A DNA stretch of 55,942 nucleotides from Oscillospiraceae bacterium (lineage in GTDB: Bacteria; Bacillota; Clostridia; Oscillospirales; CAG-272), in assembly GCA_015063645.1 (NCBI GenBank), contig SVTS01000007.1:1-55942 (forward strand). The letters run 5' to 3'. A program made the translations under genes and the position numbers. Numbering within the stretch: the first letter of the stretch is position 1; every line of letters starts with the position of its first letter. The notes beneath the pieces are model-generated. The model did no database searches. It saw only the letters and a list, made by a program, of their open reading frames with translations, and was not told the origin of the DNA. Positions 34,377 to 43,194 of the stretch are shown piece by piece.

Positions 34377-36113
34377 ATGGATATGGTAAAAGTAAAAGTT
34401 AACGGTATTGAGGTTGAAGTTCCTGCGAACGGTACTGTCCTCGACGCCGCAAGAGTTGCCGGCATCAACATTCCGACGCTCTGCTATCTGAAAGATATCA
34501 ACGAAATCGGTGCCTGCCGTCTCTGCCTCGTTGAGGTAACCGGCGCACGCGGTCTCGTTACCTCCTGCGTGTACCCTGTTACCGAGGGTATGGAGATCTT
34601 CACCAACACCGAGAAGGTTAAGGCAGCACGCAAGATGAACCTTGAGCTGGTTCTTTCCGCTCATAATAAGCAGTGCCTCTCCTGCGTCCGTTCCACCACC
34701 TGTGAGCTGCAGAAGCTCTGCAACGAGTACGGCGTAGATGAGAACTACTTCCACTCTGATGACAGAACCTTCGAGATCGATGATTCTTCCGTCTCCATCA
34801 TCCGCGATAACAGCAAGTGCATCCTGTGCCGCCGCTGCGTTGCTGCCTGCAACAAGCTCCAGGGCATCGGTGCTATCGGCGCTGTAAACCGCGGTTATGA
34901 CGCAATGATCGAATCTCCCAACGCGCTCAAGCTGGCTGATACCTCCTGCATCAACTGCGGTCAGTGTATCGTTGCATGCCCGACCGGCGCTCTGTATGAG
35001 AAGGATGATACCGCGGCAGTATTTGCAGCTATCAACGATCCTACCAAGCATGTGGCTATCTGCGCTGCTCCTTCCGTTCGTGCTACCATCGGCGAGTGCT
35101 TCGGCTACGAGCCCGGTACCGACGTTGAGGGTCAGATGGTTGCCGCTATGAAGCGCCTCGGCTTCGACGGCGTTTATGACATGAACTTCACCGCTGACCT
35201 CACCATTATGGAAGAGGCTCACGAGTTCATCGGCCGTGTTCAGAACGGCGGCGCTCTGCCTATGATCACCTCCTGCTCTCCCGGATGGGTTAAGTACTGC
35301 GAGCACTATTTCCCGGAGATGACCGAGAATCTGTCTACCTGCAAGTCTCCTCAGCAGATGTTCGGTGCTATCTATAAGGCTTACTTCGCAAAGAAGATGG
35401 GCATCGATCCCAAGGACGTTGTCTTCGTATCTGCAATCCCCTGCACCGCGAAGAAGTTCGAGGTTTCCCGTCCCGGTCAGGATGTGGAAGGCGTTCCCGG
35501 TGTTGACTATGCAATCACCACCCGTGAACTTGCCCGCATGATCGATGCCGCAGGTATCGACTTCCGTGCTCTGAAGGACGAGAAGTTCGATTCTCCTGTT
35601 GATATCGGCTCCGGCGCCGGCGTTATCTTCGGTGCTACCGGCGGCGTTATGGAAGCAGCTCTCCGTACTGCAGCAGAGGTTATCCTCGGCAAGCCTCTTG
35701 AGAAGGTTGACTTCGAAGCAGTTCGCGGTACCGAGGGTATCAAGTTTGCTTCCTATAAGCTGGGTGATCTGGAACTCAACGTTGCTGTTGCCAGCGGTAC
35801 TGCCAACGCTTCCAAGCTCCTCAAGGGCGTTCAGGACGGCACTTACAAGGTTGACTTCATCGAGATCATGGGATGCCCCGGCGGCTGTGTAAACGGCGGC
35901 GGTCAGCCCTATCAGCCCGCTTCCGTCCGCAACAGTGTGGACCTGAAGGCTAAGCGTGCTGCAGTTCTCTACAACGCTGATAAGAAGATGGATCTCCGTA
36001 AGTCTCACGAGAACTCCATCATCAAGGCAATCTATGAGGACTTCCTCGGTGAGCCCAACAGCCATAAGGCTCATGAGCTTCTCCATACCCACTATATCAA
36101 GCGCGGTCTGTAA
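34377..36113 (+). CDS. hydA: [FeFe]-hydrogenase catalytic subunit
   Basis: The 578-residue protein has an N-terminal [2Fe-2S] domain (C36, C47, C50, C64), a His-ligated [4Fe-4S] site (H96, C100, C103, C109), a 2[4Fe-4S] ferredoxin domain (C148-C158, C191-C201), the H-cluster domain and a C-terminal small-subunit tail. L1 is TSCSPGW (298-304), L2 PCTAK (355-359), and L3 EIMGCPGGCVNGGGQP with C500/C504. It reduces protons or oxidises H2 in complex with HydB and HydC. L1 has Ser301 where the classic motif has a second Cys. It is the last gene of the operon, followed by a very stable terminator. Confidence 0.96.
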   Translation: MDMVKVKVNGIEVEVPANGTVLDAARVAGINIPTLCYLKDINEIGACRLCLVEVTGARGLVTSCVYPVTEGMEIFTNTEKVKAARKMNLELVLSAHNKQCLSCVRSTTCELQKLCNEYGVDENYFHSDDRTFEIDDSSVSIIRDNSKCILCRRCVAACNKLQGIGAIGAVNRGYDAMIESPNALKLADTSCINCGQCIVACPTGALYEKDDTAAVFAAINDPTKHVAICAAPSVRATIGECFGYEPGTDVEGQMVAAMKRLGFDGVYDMNFTADLTIMEEAHEFIGRVQNGGALPMITSCSPGWVKYCEHYFPEMTENLSTCKSPQQMFGAIYKAYFAKKMGIDPKDVVFVSAIPCTAKKFEVSRPGQDVEGVPGVDYAITTRELARMIDAAGIDFRALKDEKFDSPVDIGSGAGVIFGATGGVMEAALRTAAEVILGKPLEKVDFEAVRGTEGIKFASYKLGDLELNVAVASGTANASKLLKGVQDGTYKVDFIEIMGCPGGCVNGGGQPYQPASVRNSVDLKAKRAAVLYNADKKMDLRKSHENSIIKAIYEDFLGEPNSHKAHELLHTHYIKRGL

Positions 36114-36126
36114 TTTCCAGTAAAAT

Positions 36127-36165
36127 AAATGCGGTATATTCTTCGGAATATACCGCATTTTTTCT
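36127..36165 (+). terminator. Terminator of the hydrogenase operon
   Basis: A 15-bp perfect stem (AAATGCGGTATATTC, 36127-36141; complement at 36146-36160) closes on a UUCG tetraloop with a C-G closing pair and is followed by a T-run. This is an exceptionally stable intrinsic terminator. Confidence 0.93.
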
Positions 36166-36193
36166 TGACAGCATGAAAAATATATGATATACT
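36165..36193 (+). promoter_or_regulatory. Promoter of the kinase-like gene
   Basis: TTGACA (36165-36170) and TATACT (36188-36193) are spaced by 17 bp. The promoter begins directly at the T-run of the preceding terminator. Confidence 0.85.
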
Positions 36194-36224
36194 GTCGGAA
36201 CATCCATTCACCGGAGGGCAAATC

Positions 36225-37247
36225 ATGGCACAGGAAAAATCCGTGTTGTCAAAAGAGAATATAGGAGTACTTCTGAAAGAGGAGTATGCTGTATCCGCAG
36301 TGGACGTAAAGAAAATCCCTCTGGGAACAGCAAATTGCTATAAGATTTCCACTGCCGGCGCGTCACTGTTCCTTAAAGAATTTCCCGGTAGATTTACCCG
36401 GGAACAGATCGAGCGGGAGGCACACCTGACATCATATCTGGCGGATAACGGCTTTCCTACCACACAGATTTTGCAAACTGTATCAGGACTGTTCTGCGTG
36501 GAACAGGAAGGGCATTGCATTTATGTACAGCAGTGGATCGACGGCAAAACATATGAAAGCGCCATGCCGGCAAATCTGCTGATGGAATCTGCGCGCCTGC
36601 TTGGGCGCCTGCATCAGCTTCTGCGCGATTATCCTCTTCCTGTATCCATGGATGCGGCATGGGTGCATGCGTTTTCTGCAGAAAAGTATATCCGTCAGTA
36701 CGATGATCTTCTTGCAAAACTTGAGGAGTACCCACAGGATCCGCATTATTCAGAAATCCGCGGAGATCTGATCCGTAAACGGGAATGTGCCGCCGTATGC
36801 GAAAAACTGATGAACAGTTATGACGGAATCACCTATACACCTACGCACGGTGATTATTCCTCCATTCAGTTGATTTGCGATGATGCGCATATTGCTGCGG
36901 TGATCGATTTTTCCTCCGCCTGTACTCTGCCGACTGTCTGGGAAATTATGCGTTCCTATACGCAGTCCTGTGCTCAATTCGATGCAGATGAACTGTGTGA
37001 ATACGTGCGGCAATACAGATATTTTGCGCCGCTCAGTGAGGCTGATCTGGCAGGAATGGTGGATGTATACCTCTTCCAGCTGCTCAGAAGCCGGTATGGC
37101 TATAAGGAATACCTGATGACGCAGACGGAAAACAGGGAAGAGCTTCTCCGCTTCGCCCGGAAACGTACTGAGTGGTGTATGCTGCTGAACACATCGCCCG
37201 GTAAAGCAGCTGTAACAAAACTCAGACGTTTAATTACAGAAAAATAA
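36225..37247 (+). CDS. APH/CotS-family kinase-like protein
   Basis: This 340-residue protein has an aminoglycoside-phosphotransferase/choline-kinase fold. The catalytic loop THGDYSSIQ has Asp210 but Gln215 where the family usually has the metal-binding Asn, and the metal-binding AVIDF follows. CotS-like spore coat proteins of Firmicutes belong to this group, as do small-molecule kinases, and the substrate cannot be assigned. The gene has its own promoter and a CGGAGG ribosome-binding site. Confidence 0.75.
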   Translation: MAQEKSVLSKENIGVLLKEEYAVSAVDVKKIPLGTANCYKISTAGASLFLKEFPGRFTREQIEREAHLTSYLADNGFPTTQILQTVSGLFCVEQEGHCIYVQQWIDGKTYESAMPANLLMESARLLGRLHQLLRDYPLPVSMDAAWVHAFSAEKYIRQYDDLLAKLEEYPQDPHYSEIRGDLIRKRECAAVCEKLMNSYDGITYTPTHGDYSSIQLICDDAHIAAVIDFSSACTLPTVWEIMRSYTQSCAQFDADELCEYVRQYRYFAPLSEADLAGMVDVYLFQLLRSRYGYKEYLMTQTENREELLRFARKRTEWCMLLNTSPGKAAVTKLRRLITEK

Positions 37248-37290
37248 ACAAAGAATTTTGCAAAATTTATGCAAAATATTCCTGAATCTA

Positions 37291-37319
37291 TTGCTTTTCT
37301 GTGCGATTTGCGCTATAAT
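37291..37319 (+). promoter_or_regulatory. Promoter of the Gfo/Idh gene, with upstream repeats
   Basis: TTGCTT (37291-37296) and TATAAT (37314-37319) are 17 bp apart. Just upstream, around 37256-37280, TTTTGCAAAA and a following ATGCAAAAT repeat the TGCAAAAT motif, a possible regulator site. Confidence 0.65.
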
Positions 37320-37355
37320 GATATAGGTAAAAATTTATGCCTTTAGGAGGATACA

Positions 37356-38528
37356 ATGGATCAGGTTAGATATGGTATTGTCGGCCTCGGTAACATGGGT
37401 TCTTCTCATCTGAAGAATTTCTTTGCCGGTAAGGTTCCGAACGGCGTTGTTACCGCCGTCTGCGATCTCAAACAGGACAGACTGGATTGGGCGAAAGCAG
37501 AAGTTTGTAAGGACGCAGATGTTGCGTACTTCACCGATTATAAGGATCTGCTCGCGTGCGGCAAGGTTGACGTAGTTGTCATCGCAACGCCTCACTATTT
37601 CCATCCCATTATCGGTATTGACGCTTTCAAGGCTGGTCTGAACGTAATCAGCGAGAAGCCGATCGGCGTTTATACCAAGAAGGTTGAAGAATTCATCAAG
37701 GCTGCCCGTGAGAGCGGCAAGGTGTTCGGTTTGATGTTCAATCAGCGTACCAACCCCGCTTATCAGAAGATCCGTGAGATCGTTCAGTCCGGCGAACTTG
37801 GCGAACTGAAGAGATGTGTATGGATCATCACTGACTGGTACCGCACACAGGCTTACTACAACAGCGGCGGATGGAGAGCAACCTGGGCAGGCGAAGGCGG
37901 CGGCGTTCTTCTGAATCAGTGCCCGCACCAGCTCGACCTCTGGCAGTGGATTTTCGGTATGCCTACCCGCATCCGCGCATTCTGCCACTTCGGTAAGTAT
38001 CATGATATCGAAGTAGAAGACGATGTTACCGCTTACGCTGAGTACGCTAACGGCGCAACCGGCGTGTTCGTTACCACTACCGGTGAGTGCCCCGGTACCA
38101 ACCGCCTCGAGATCTCCGGCTCCAAGGGTAAGATCGTATTTGAGAACAATGTTCTGAAGTACACCAAGCTGGATGTTGATGAGCGCGAATGGTGCTTCTC
38201 TACCACCGAGGGCTTCAAGAAGGTTTCTTCCACCGTTGAAGAGACTAAGTTTGAAGGCAGCGGTGAGCAGCATGTCGGTATCTTTAAGAACTTCACCAAC
38301 CATCTCCTGAACGGTGAACCCCTGCTGGCTCCCGGTTATGAAGGTATCAACGGTCTGTCCATCTCCAACGCTATGATGCTGTCCACCTGGAAAAACGACG
38401 TTGTCGATCTGCCCAATGACGGCGAAGAGTTCTGGTCTTACCTCCAGGAAAAGATCAAGACCTCCAAGGTTAAGGAAGATGTTCCTGCAGTCGTATTCGA
38501 TACTGAAGGTACATACGGCAATAAGTAA
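37356..38528 (+). CDS. Gfo/Idh/MocA-family NAD(P)-dependent oxidoreductase
   Basis: This 390-residue dehydrogenase has an N-terminal Rossmann fold (GIVGLGNMGSSHLKNF), the family motif SEKPIG and a C-terminal alpha/beta domain (AGEGGGVLLNQCPHQLDLWQWIFG) carrying the likely catalytic His. Members oxidise sugars, inositols or sugar derivatives; the substrate is not evident. Codon use is as strongly biased as in the hydrogenase genes, suggesting high expression. A strong AGGAGG and its own promoter precede it, and an intrinsic terminator follows. Confidence 0.9.
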   Translation: MDQVRYGIVGLGNMGSSHLKNFFAGKVPNGVVTAVCDLKQDRLDWAKAEVCKDADVAYFTDYKDLLACGKVDVVVIATPHYFHPIIGIDAFKAGLNVISEKPIGVYTKKVEEFIKAARESGKVFGLMFNQRTNPAYQKIREIVQSGELGELKRCVWIITDWYRTQAYYNSGGWRATWAGEGGGVLLNQCPHQLDLWQWIFGMPTRIRAFCHFGKYHDIEVEDDVTAYAEYANGATGVFVTTTGECPGTNRLEISGSKGKIVFENNVLKYTKLDVDEREWCFSTTEGFKKVSSTVEETKFEGSGEQHVGIFKNFTNHLLNGEPLLAPGYEGINGLSISNAMMLSTWKNDVVDLPNDGEEFWSYLQEKIKTSKVKEDVPAVVFDTEGTYGNK

Positions 38529-38533
38529 TCTGT

Positions 38534-38571
38534 AAAAAAACTGTATACGCCTTCGCGTATACAGTTTTTTT
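38534..38571 (+). terminator. Terminator after the Gfo/Idh gene
   Basis: CTGTATACGC (38541-38550) and GCGTATACAG (38555-38564) form a 10-bp stem around CTTC, extended by A7/T7 flanks. The next gene starts only ~15 bases after the T-run, so read-through probably feeds it. Confidence 0.9.
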
Positions 38572-38585
38572 GAAAGAGGTACGAA

Positions 38586-39428
38586 ATGAAACTGAAATTG
38601 CTTGCCGCTGTGATTATGAGCGTGCTTGTTCTTTGCGCATGTTCGGCGGATCCTGGTGAAATTCCGGATGATACTGCACAAACAACCGGTGCTCCCGAAA
38701 CAACAACAGTACCGCCTGAGACGGAAAAGCCCCAGACTACCGCGCCGGAAACGACCAAAAAAGCGGAAACAACCGCTAAGCAGCCGGAAACAACCGCTCC
38801 GAAAAAGGAGGAGAAAACGGTGAAAGAGTATACTGTAAAAACCCTTGATAAGCTGCCCGAAGATTGGAGCAGTATCGAAAAAGCCCTCATGGATGAAACG
38901 CCGTGGGTCAAGGACTATGTGCCTGTCACATACGGACAGGTGGTGTTTGTGAAGAACGACGGATTTTATATCCGCATGACCTGCGAGGAGAAGGAGCCGA
39001 AGGCAACCTATACCAAATGGATGGATCCTGTGTATAAGGATAGCTGCATGGAATTCTTTGCCTGCTTCGATGCGAACAGCAAGGCGTATATCAATGTGGA
39101 AGTCAATTCCCTCGGTACCGCCCTTTCCCAGTGCGGTGTAAAAGGGAAGCGTACCACGGTCAGCGAAACCCTCGGATATCCGCTTGTAGTGGCGGCTGAG
39201 GTGAAGGATAGCGAATGGAGCATACTCATCCATCTGACATTGGAGGAGATCGAAAAACTGTTCGGCGTGAAACCTGAGATATTTGTTTCCGGATACGCGT
39301 TCCGTGCCAATCTGTATAAGTGCGGTGACAGCACCGCTGTTCCTCATTATAACATGTGGAACCGTGTGGACACGAAAAAGCCCAGCTATCATGAACCCGA
39401 TTACTTCGGTAAAATGATTCTCGGATAA
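38586..39428 (+). CDS. Lipoprotein with Thr/Pro-rich linker and CBM9-like domain
   Basis: The 280-residue product has a lipoprotein signal (lipobox VLCAC, lipidated Cys near 19). A repetitive linker rich in Thr, Pro, Glu and Lys (about 30-78, with repeats of the type PETTxxK) follows, and then a C-terminal domain that ends with NMWNRVDTKKPSYHEPDYFG, the hallmark of carbohydrate-binding family 9-like domains. It should be displayed on the outer face of the membrane and bind a glycan. No catalytic domain is present. It lies downstream of the Gfo/Idh gene beyond a terminator. Confidence 0.75.
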   Translation: MKLKLLAAVIMSVLVLCACSADPGEIPDDTAQTTGAPETTTVPPETEKPQTTAPETTKKAETTAKQPETTAPKKEEKTVKEYTVKTLDKLPEDWSSIEKALMDETPWVKDYVPVTYGQVVFVKNDGFYIRMTCEEKEPKATYTKWMDPVYKDSCMEFFACFDANSKAYINVEVNSLGTALSQCGVKGKRTTVSETLGYPLVVAAEVKDSEWSILIHLTLEEIEKLFGVKPEIFVSGYAFRANLYKCGDSTAVPHYNMWNRVDTKKPSYHEPDYFGKMILG

Positions 39429-39433
39429 AAGAA

Positions 39434-39466
39434 CGGGGAACCTTACTTGTAAGGTTCCCCGAATTT
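39434..39466. terminator. Bidirectional terminator between the lipoprotein gene and argH
   Basis: CGGGGAACCTTA (39434-39445) and TAAGGTTCCCCG (39450-39461) form a perfect 12-bp stem around CTTG, with a T-run on the plus side. It separates convergent genes. Confidence 0.88.
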
Positions 39467-40852
39467 TTATGCATTGTCTGCAATGAATCCGTTCAGCAGA
39501 TCGATCTGATGCTGTACAGACGCAGGAGCGGGACCGCCGTAAGCCGTTCTGCCGGCAACGCAGGTTTCCAGCGCGATCGCTTCATACACGTCCTCGGTGA
39601 ACAGCTCGCTGTATCCGCGGTATACATCCAGAGGCAGCTCTTCCAGCGTTGTGTTTTCAGCAATGCAGTGTGCAACCAGACGTCCGCTGATCTTGTAGGC
39701 ATCACGGAATGCCATACCTTTCTTGACCAGGTAATCGGCGCAGTCCGTAGCGTTGATAAAGCCGAAAGAAGCGGCACGGCGCATATTGTCCGCGCGGACA
39801 GTCATTGTGTCAAACATTGCCGTGAAAACTTCCAGCGCAATTTTCGTGTTGTCAATCGCATCAAAAATGGCTTCTTTGTCTTCCTGCATGTCCTTGTTGT
39901 ACGCCAGCGGCAGACCTTTCATCATCGTCAGGAGCGTGGTCAGATCACCGTAAACGCGTCCTGTCTTGCCGCGCACAAGCTCAGCCACGTCGGGATTCTT
40001 CTTCTGCGGCATGATGGATGAACCGGTGGAGTAGGCATCGTCCAATTCAATAAACTTGAATTCAGAGGAGCACCAGAGAATGATCTCCTCAGAAAAACGG
40101 CTCAGATGCATCATCAGCATGGACAGCGCGCTGCCAAGTTCGATAACAAAATCGCGGTCGGATACACCGTCGATGCTGTTTTCCGTTACGCCGGCGAATC
40201 CCAGCAGCTCAGCTACGCGGTGACGGTTGATGGGATATGTGGTGGTCGCCAAAGCGCCGGAACCCAGCGGCATGAGATTCGTGCGCTTGTATACGTCATC
40301 CAGGCGACCGATGTCGCGCATGAACATCTGGGCGTACGCAAGAATCTGGTGAGCAAAGGTGATGGGCTGTGCTCTCTGCAGATGGGTGTAGCCGGGCATT
40401 ACGGTGTCCTTATGCTCCGCGGATTTCTTTGCAATGGCGGAGAGCAGGGAAATGACCAGTGCACGAACTTCGCTGATCTGTCCCTTCAGATACATGCGGA
40501 TGTCCAAAGCTACCTGATCGTTGCGGCTGCGTGCGGTGTGCAGTCGCTTGCCGGTCTCGCCGATCCGTTCTGTCAGAACGGATTCCACAAACATGTGAAT
40601 ATCTTCCGCCTCCGGATCAATGGCAAGGGCACCGCTGTCGATGTCATCGCAGATCCGGCGCAGTTCAGCGACGATTTTCTCCGATTCGGAAGTTTCAATA
40701 ATGCCGCATTCCGCCAGCATGGTGGCGTGCGCAATGGACCCCTCGATATCACAGCGGTACATCCGCCAGTCGAAGGAAATGGATGAGTTGAAATCATTGA
40801 CGCGGGAGTCCACCGCTTTGGAGAACCGCGCGTCCCACATTTTACCTTTCAT
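39467..40852 (-). CDS. argH: Argininosuccinate lyase
   Basis: This 461-residue fumarase-superfamily enzyme cleaves argininosuccinate to arginine and fumarate. The signature [12 protein letters not shown] contains the catalytic Ser loop; other blocks are [25 protein letters not shown] and ATTTYPINR. The ATG at 40852 follows CAGGAGG; six upstream codons would include that site. It is the second gene of an argG-argH operon, with a 69-bp intergenic hairpin. Confidence 0.96.
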   Translation of the reverse strand: MKGKMWDARFSKAVDSRVNDFNSSISFDWRMYRCDIEGSIAHATMLAECGIIETSESEKIVAELRRICDDIDSGALAIDPEAEDIHMFVESVLTERIGETGKRLHTARSRNDQVALDIRMYLKGQISEVRALVISLLSAIAKKSAEHKDTVMPGYTHLQRAQPITFAHQILAYAQMFMRDIGRLDDVYKRTNLMPLGSGALATTTYPINRHRVAELLGFAGVTENSIDGVSDRDFVIELGSALSMLMMHLSRFSEEIILWCSSEFKFIELDDAYSTGSSIMPQKKNPDVAELVRGKTGRVYGDLTTLLTMMKGLPLAYNKDMQEDKEAIFDAIDNTKIALEVFTAMFDTMTVRADNMRRAASFGFINATDCADYLVKKGMAFRDAYKISGRLVAHCIAENTTLEELPLDVYRGYSELFTEDVYEAIALETCVAGRTAYGGPAPASVQHQIDLLNGFIADNA

Positions 40853-40874
40853 AATAGCCTCCTGCTTCATGAGA

Positions 40875-40906
40875 AAGTGACCTGCCCGTAAGCGGGCAAG
40901 TCACTT
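40875..40906 (-). terminator. Hairpin between argG and argH
   Basis: AAGTGACCTGCCCG (40875-40888) pairs with CGGGCAAGTCACTT (40893-40906), with one G-T-type mismatch, around a four-base loop. It lies just 3' of argG on the minus strand and ends close to the argH ribosome-binding site, with only a weak T-run. It could be a partial terminator or an mRNA-processing or stability hairpin that sets the argG:argH ratio. Confidence 0.6.
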
Positions 40907-40921
40907 GTATTGGTGGGATTC

Positions 40922-42142
40922 TTATTTGTTGCCGAGGAGCTTTGCACGAACTGCGATCGGCAGACCGTACAGATTGATGAAGCCCTTGGAGTCAGCCTGG
41001 TTGTAATCTTCGTCTTCGCCGAAGGAAGCAGTCTGCTCATCGTACAGGGTGTAGGGAGAGGTAACGCCGGCGTTGATGAGGTTGCCCTTGTAGAGCTTCA
41101 GCTTAACGTCACCGGTAACGGTCTTCTGGGTCTCGTCAACGAAAGCACAGAGAGCGTCACGCAGAGGAGTGAACCACTGTCCGTTGTAGGTCAGCTCAGC
41201 CATCTTGGGAGCGATCTGCGCCTGCAGGAAGTGGAAGGTTTCCTTGTCCAGAGTGATGGTTTCCAGAACGTTGTGTGCCTTGTAGAGGATGGTACCTGCG
41301 GGAGTTTCATAAACACCGCGGCTCTTCATGCCAACCAGACGGTTCTCAACGATGTCCAGCAGACCGATGCCGTTTGCACCGCCGATAGCGTTCAGCTTCT
41401 CGATCAGAGTAACACCGTCCATCTCTTCGCCGTTCAGCGCGGTGGGGATACCTTGCTCAAAGTGAATGGTTACGTAGGTGGGAGTATCGGGAGCCTGCTC
41501 GGGAGAAACGCTCAGTTCCAGGAAGCCGGGTTTGTTGTACTGCGGCTCGTTGGCAGGGGATTCCAGATCCATACCCTCATGGCTCAGATGCCACAGGTTC
41601 TTGTCCTTGGAGTAATTGGTCTCGCGGCTGATCTTCAGAGGAATGTTGTGAGCCTCAGCGTAGTCGATCTCCTCGTCACGGGACTTGATAGACCAGACTC
41701 TCCAGGGAGCGATGATCTCCATCTCGGGAGCAAATGCCTTGATGGTCAGCTCAAAACGAACCTGGTCGTTGCCCTTACCGGTGCAGCCGTGGCAGATAGC
41801 ATCAGCGCCCTCAGCCTTTGCGATCTCAACGAGACGCTTTGCAATGCAGGGGCGTGCATGGGAAGTACCCAGCAGATAATCCTCATACTTGGCGTCAGCC
41901 TTCAGGCAGGGCCAGATGTATTCTTCAACATATTCCTTGCGGAGGTCTTCAATGTACAGCTTGGAAGCACCGGTCTTGATGGCCTTTTCCTCCAGACCGT
42001 CCAGCTCAGTACCCTGACCGACGTTGCCGGAAACAGCGATGATCTCGCAGCCCTCATAGTTCTCCTTCAGCCACGGAATAATAATGGAAGTATCCAGACC
42101 GCCGGAGTACGCAAGAACGATTTTTTTGATTTCTTTTTTCAT
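40922..42142 (-). CDS. argG: Argininosuccinate synthase
   Basis: This 406-residue N-type ATP-pyrophosphatase condenses citrulline and aspartate. The P-loop is AYSGGLDTS near the N-terminus, followed by [13 protein letters not shown] and the C-terminal tetramerisation region ([14 protein letters not shown]). It is the first gene of the argG-argH operon. The upstream 200 bp contains a near-consensus promoter and two tandem ARG boxes, so ArgR/AhrC control by arginine is expected. Codon use is biased, indicating strong expression. Confidence 0.96.
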   Translation of the reverse strand: MKKEIKKIVLAYSGGLDTSIIIPWLKENYEGCEIIAVSGNVGQGTELDGLEEKAIKTGASKLYIEDLRKEYVEEYIWPCLKADAKYEDYLLGTSHARPCIAKRLVEIAKAEGADAICHGCTGKGNDQVRFELTIKAFAPEMEIIAPWRVWSIKSRDEEIDYAEAHNIPLKISRETNYSKDKNLWHLSHEGMDLESPANEPQYNKPGFLELSVSPEQAPDTPTYVTIHFEQGIPTALNGEEMDGVTLIEKLNAIGGANGIGLLDIVENRLVGMKSRGVYETPAGTILYKAHNVLETITLDKETFHFLQAQIAPKMAELTYNGQWFTPLRDALCAFVDETQKTVTGDVKLKLYKGNLINAGVTSPYTLYDEQTASFGEDEDYNQADSKGFINLYGLPIAVRAKLLGNK

Positions 42143-42192
42143 GATGCATGCCTCTTGTATGAATTATTATTTGTTTTGCAATGTACCTTAAT

Positions 42193-42221
42193 ATTATACA
42201 TTTTTTTTGCATGAATGTCAA
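42193..42221 (-). promoter_or_regulatory. Promoter of argGH
   Basis: Read on the minus strand, TTGACA (42216-42221) and TATAAT (42193-42198) are separated by 17 bp. The A-tract spacer includes a weaker ARG-box-like stretch. The leader to the argG ATG is about 45 bases, and no T-box or leader peptide was seen. Confidence 0.88.
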
Positions 42222-42251
42222 TACGCAATTGCGACAAATTCAAAAACATGG

Positions 42252-42290
42252 GTGGAATATATATTCATTTACAATGCATAAAAATGCAAA
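42252..42290. promoter_or_regulatory. Two tandem ARG boxes upstream of argG
   Basis: AATGAATATATATTCCAC (complement of 42252-42269) matches the enteric ARG-box consensus nearly perfectly. AATGCATAAAAATGCAAA (42273-42290) matches the Bacillus-type AhrC box. The starts are 21 bp apart, as in classical tandem ARG boxes. They lie 31-69 bp upstream of the argG -35, fitting hexameric ArgR binding. Confidence 0.8.
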
Positions 42291-42383
42291 CTGTGTTTCC
42301 GTATATGGCATCAATTACACCGTTTATAACGGAAGTATGCGGTGCAGACTAAAGAGCAGATTCGGAAAAGGAGACAAAAGTAT

Positions 42384-43181
42384 ATGAAAAAAATCTGCTC
42401 AATTCTTTTGTGCGTTATCTGCCTTGCGGGATTGCCTGCACAGATAAAAGCAGCTTCAACCCCAACAAAACCGTATAACTGGTACTGCCGCCATGTCCAT
42501 GACGGAACACAGCCGCCCTGCGACGCCGGCATGCAGTTTATCAGTCAGTACGGCGGTTATTATATTGATGCAAATAACAGTGATCCTGCGGCTGAGGAGA
42601 AAGTGATCTATCTGACTTTTGATGCCGGCTATGAAAACGGAAACGTGGCGAAAGTTCTGGATGCCATGCGCGCGGAAAACGTCCCCGGTGCATTTTTTAT
42701 TCTGGAAAATGTAGCAAAACGGAATCCTGAACTCGTGAAACGAATGGCGGCAGAAGGACATCTTGTGTGTAATCATACCGCCTCCCACAGAGATATGACA
42801 AAATGCCACGATGCAGCCGGTTTTGCGGCAGAGCTGGCAAAAATGGAGCAGATCTGCCTGGAGGAGACCGGCGTGACCATGGCGAAATACTACCGTCCTC
42901 CGGAGGGCAGATTTTCTGAGGAAAACTTGCAGTTTGCCTCAGACGCAGGATATAAAACCGTATTCTGGAGCTTTGGATATATGGATTGGGATAACGAGCG
43001 GCAGATGAGCGCGGAAGACGCGCTGGAAAAAATCCTGAGCGGTGTGCACAACGGGGAAGTGCTTCTGCTTCATCCCACCTCTGCCACCAACGCGGCAATC
43101 ATGCCTGCTTTGATCCGTGAACTGCGTGCGCGCGGTTTCCGCTTCGGAACGCTGGATGAACTGACCGGACAGAACGGGTGA
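42384..43181 (+). CDS. pdaA: PdaA-type polysaccharide deacetylase (delta-lactam-forming)
   Basis: This 265-residue exported enzyme has a signal peptide (MKKICSILLCVICLAGLPAQ) and a NodB-homology domain. Motif 1 is TFDAGYENG rather than TFDDG, the variant typical of PdaA; the zinc motif is NHTASH, motif 3 is YRPPEGRFSE and motif 5 LLLHPTS. PdaA removes acetate from muramic acid during formation of muramic-delta-lactam in spore cortex peptidoglycan, which fits the sporulation genes in this window. The start was chosen at 42384 after AAAGGAG. It is followed 13 bases later by another deacetylase gene. Confidence 0.88.
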   Translation: MKKICSILLCVICLAGLPAQIKAASTPTKPYNWYCRHVHDGTQPPCDAGMQFISQYGGYYIDANNSDPAAEEKVIYLTFDAGYENGNVAKVLDAMRAENVPGAFFILENVAKRNPELVKRMAAEGHLVCNHTASHRDMTKCHDAAGFAAELAKMEQICLEETGVTMAKYYRPPEGRFSEENLQFASDAGYKTVFWSFGYMDWDNERQMSAEDALEKILSGVHNGEVLLLHPTSATNAAIMPALIRELRARGFRFGTLDELTGQNG

Positions 43182-43194
43182 GGAGGTGTGAGCG

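Noticed and set aside
34185-36221. 678-codon minus-strand frame opposite hydA, and a similar 605-codon frame opposite hydB
   Set aside because: Both are antisense shadows of highly codon-biased hydrogenase genes; the translated sequences show no family motif.
37335-39392. 685-codon minus-strand frame spanning two plus-strand genes and a terminator
   Set aside because: It crosses a clear intrinsic terminator and two well-supported genes, and shows only low-complexity residues from the lipoprotein linker.
42193-42213. Third ARG box overlapping the argG -10
   Set aside because: The match is mostly an A-tract with wrong half-site spacing, too weak to count as a separate site.
42143-42383. Possible T-box or leader peptide upstream of argG
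   Set aside because: The leader is only about 45 bases from the predicted start and no T-box sequence is visible; the ARG boxes explain regulation better.
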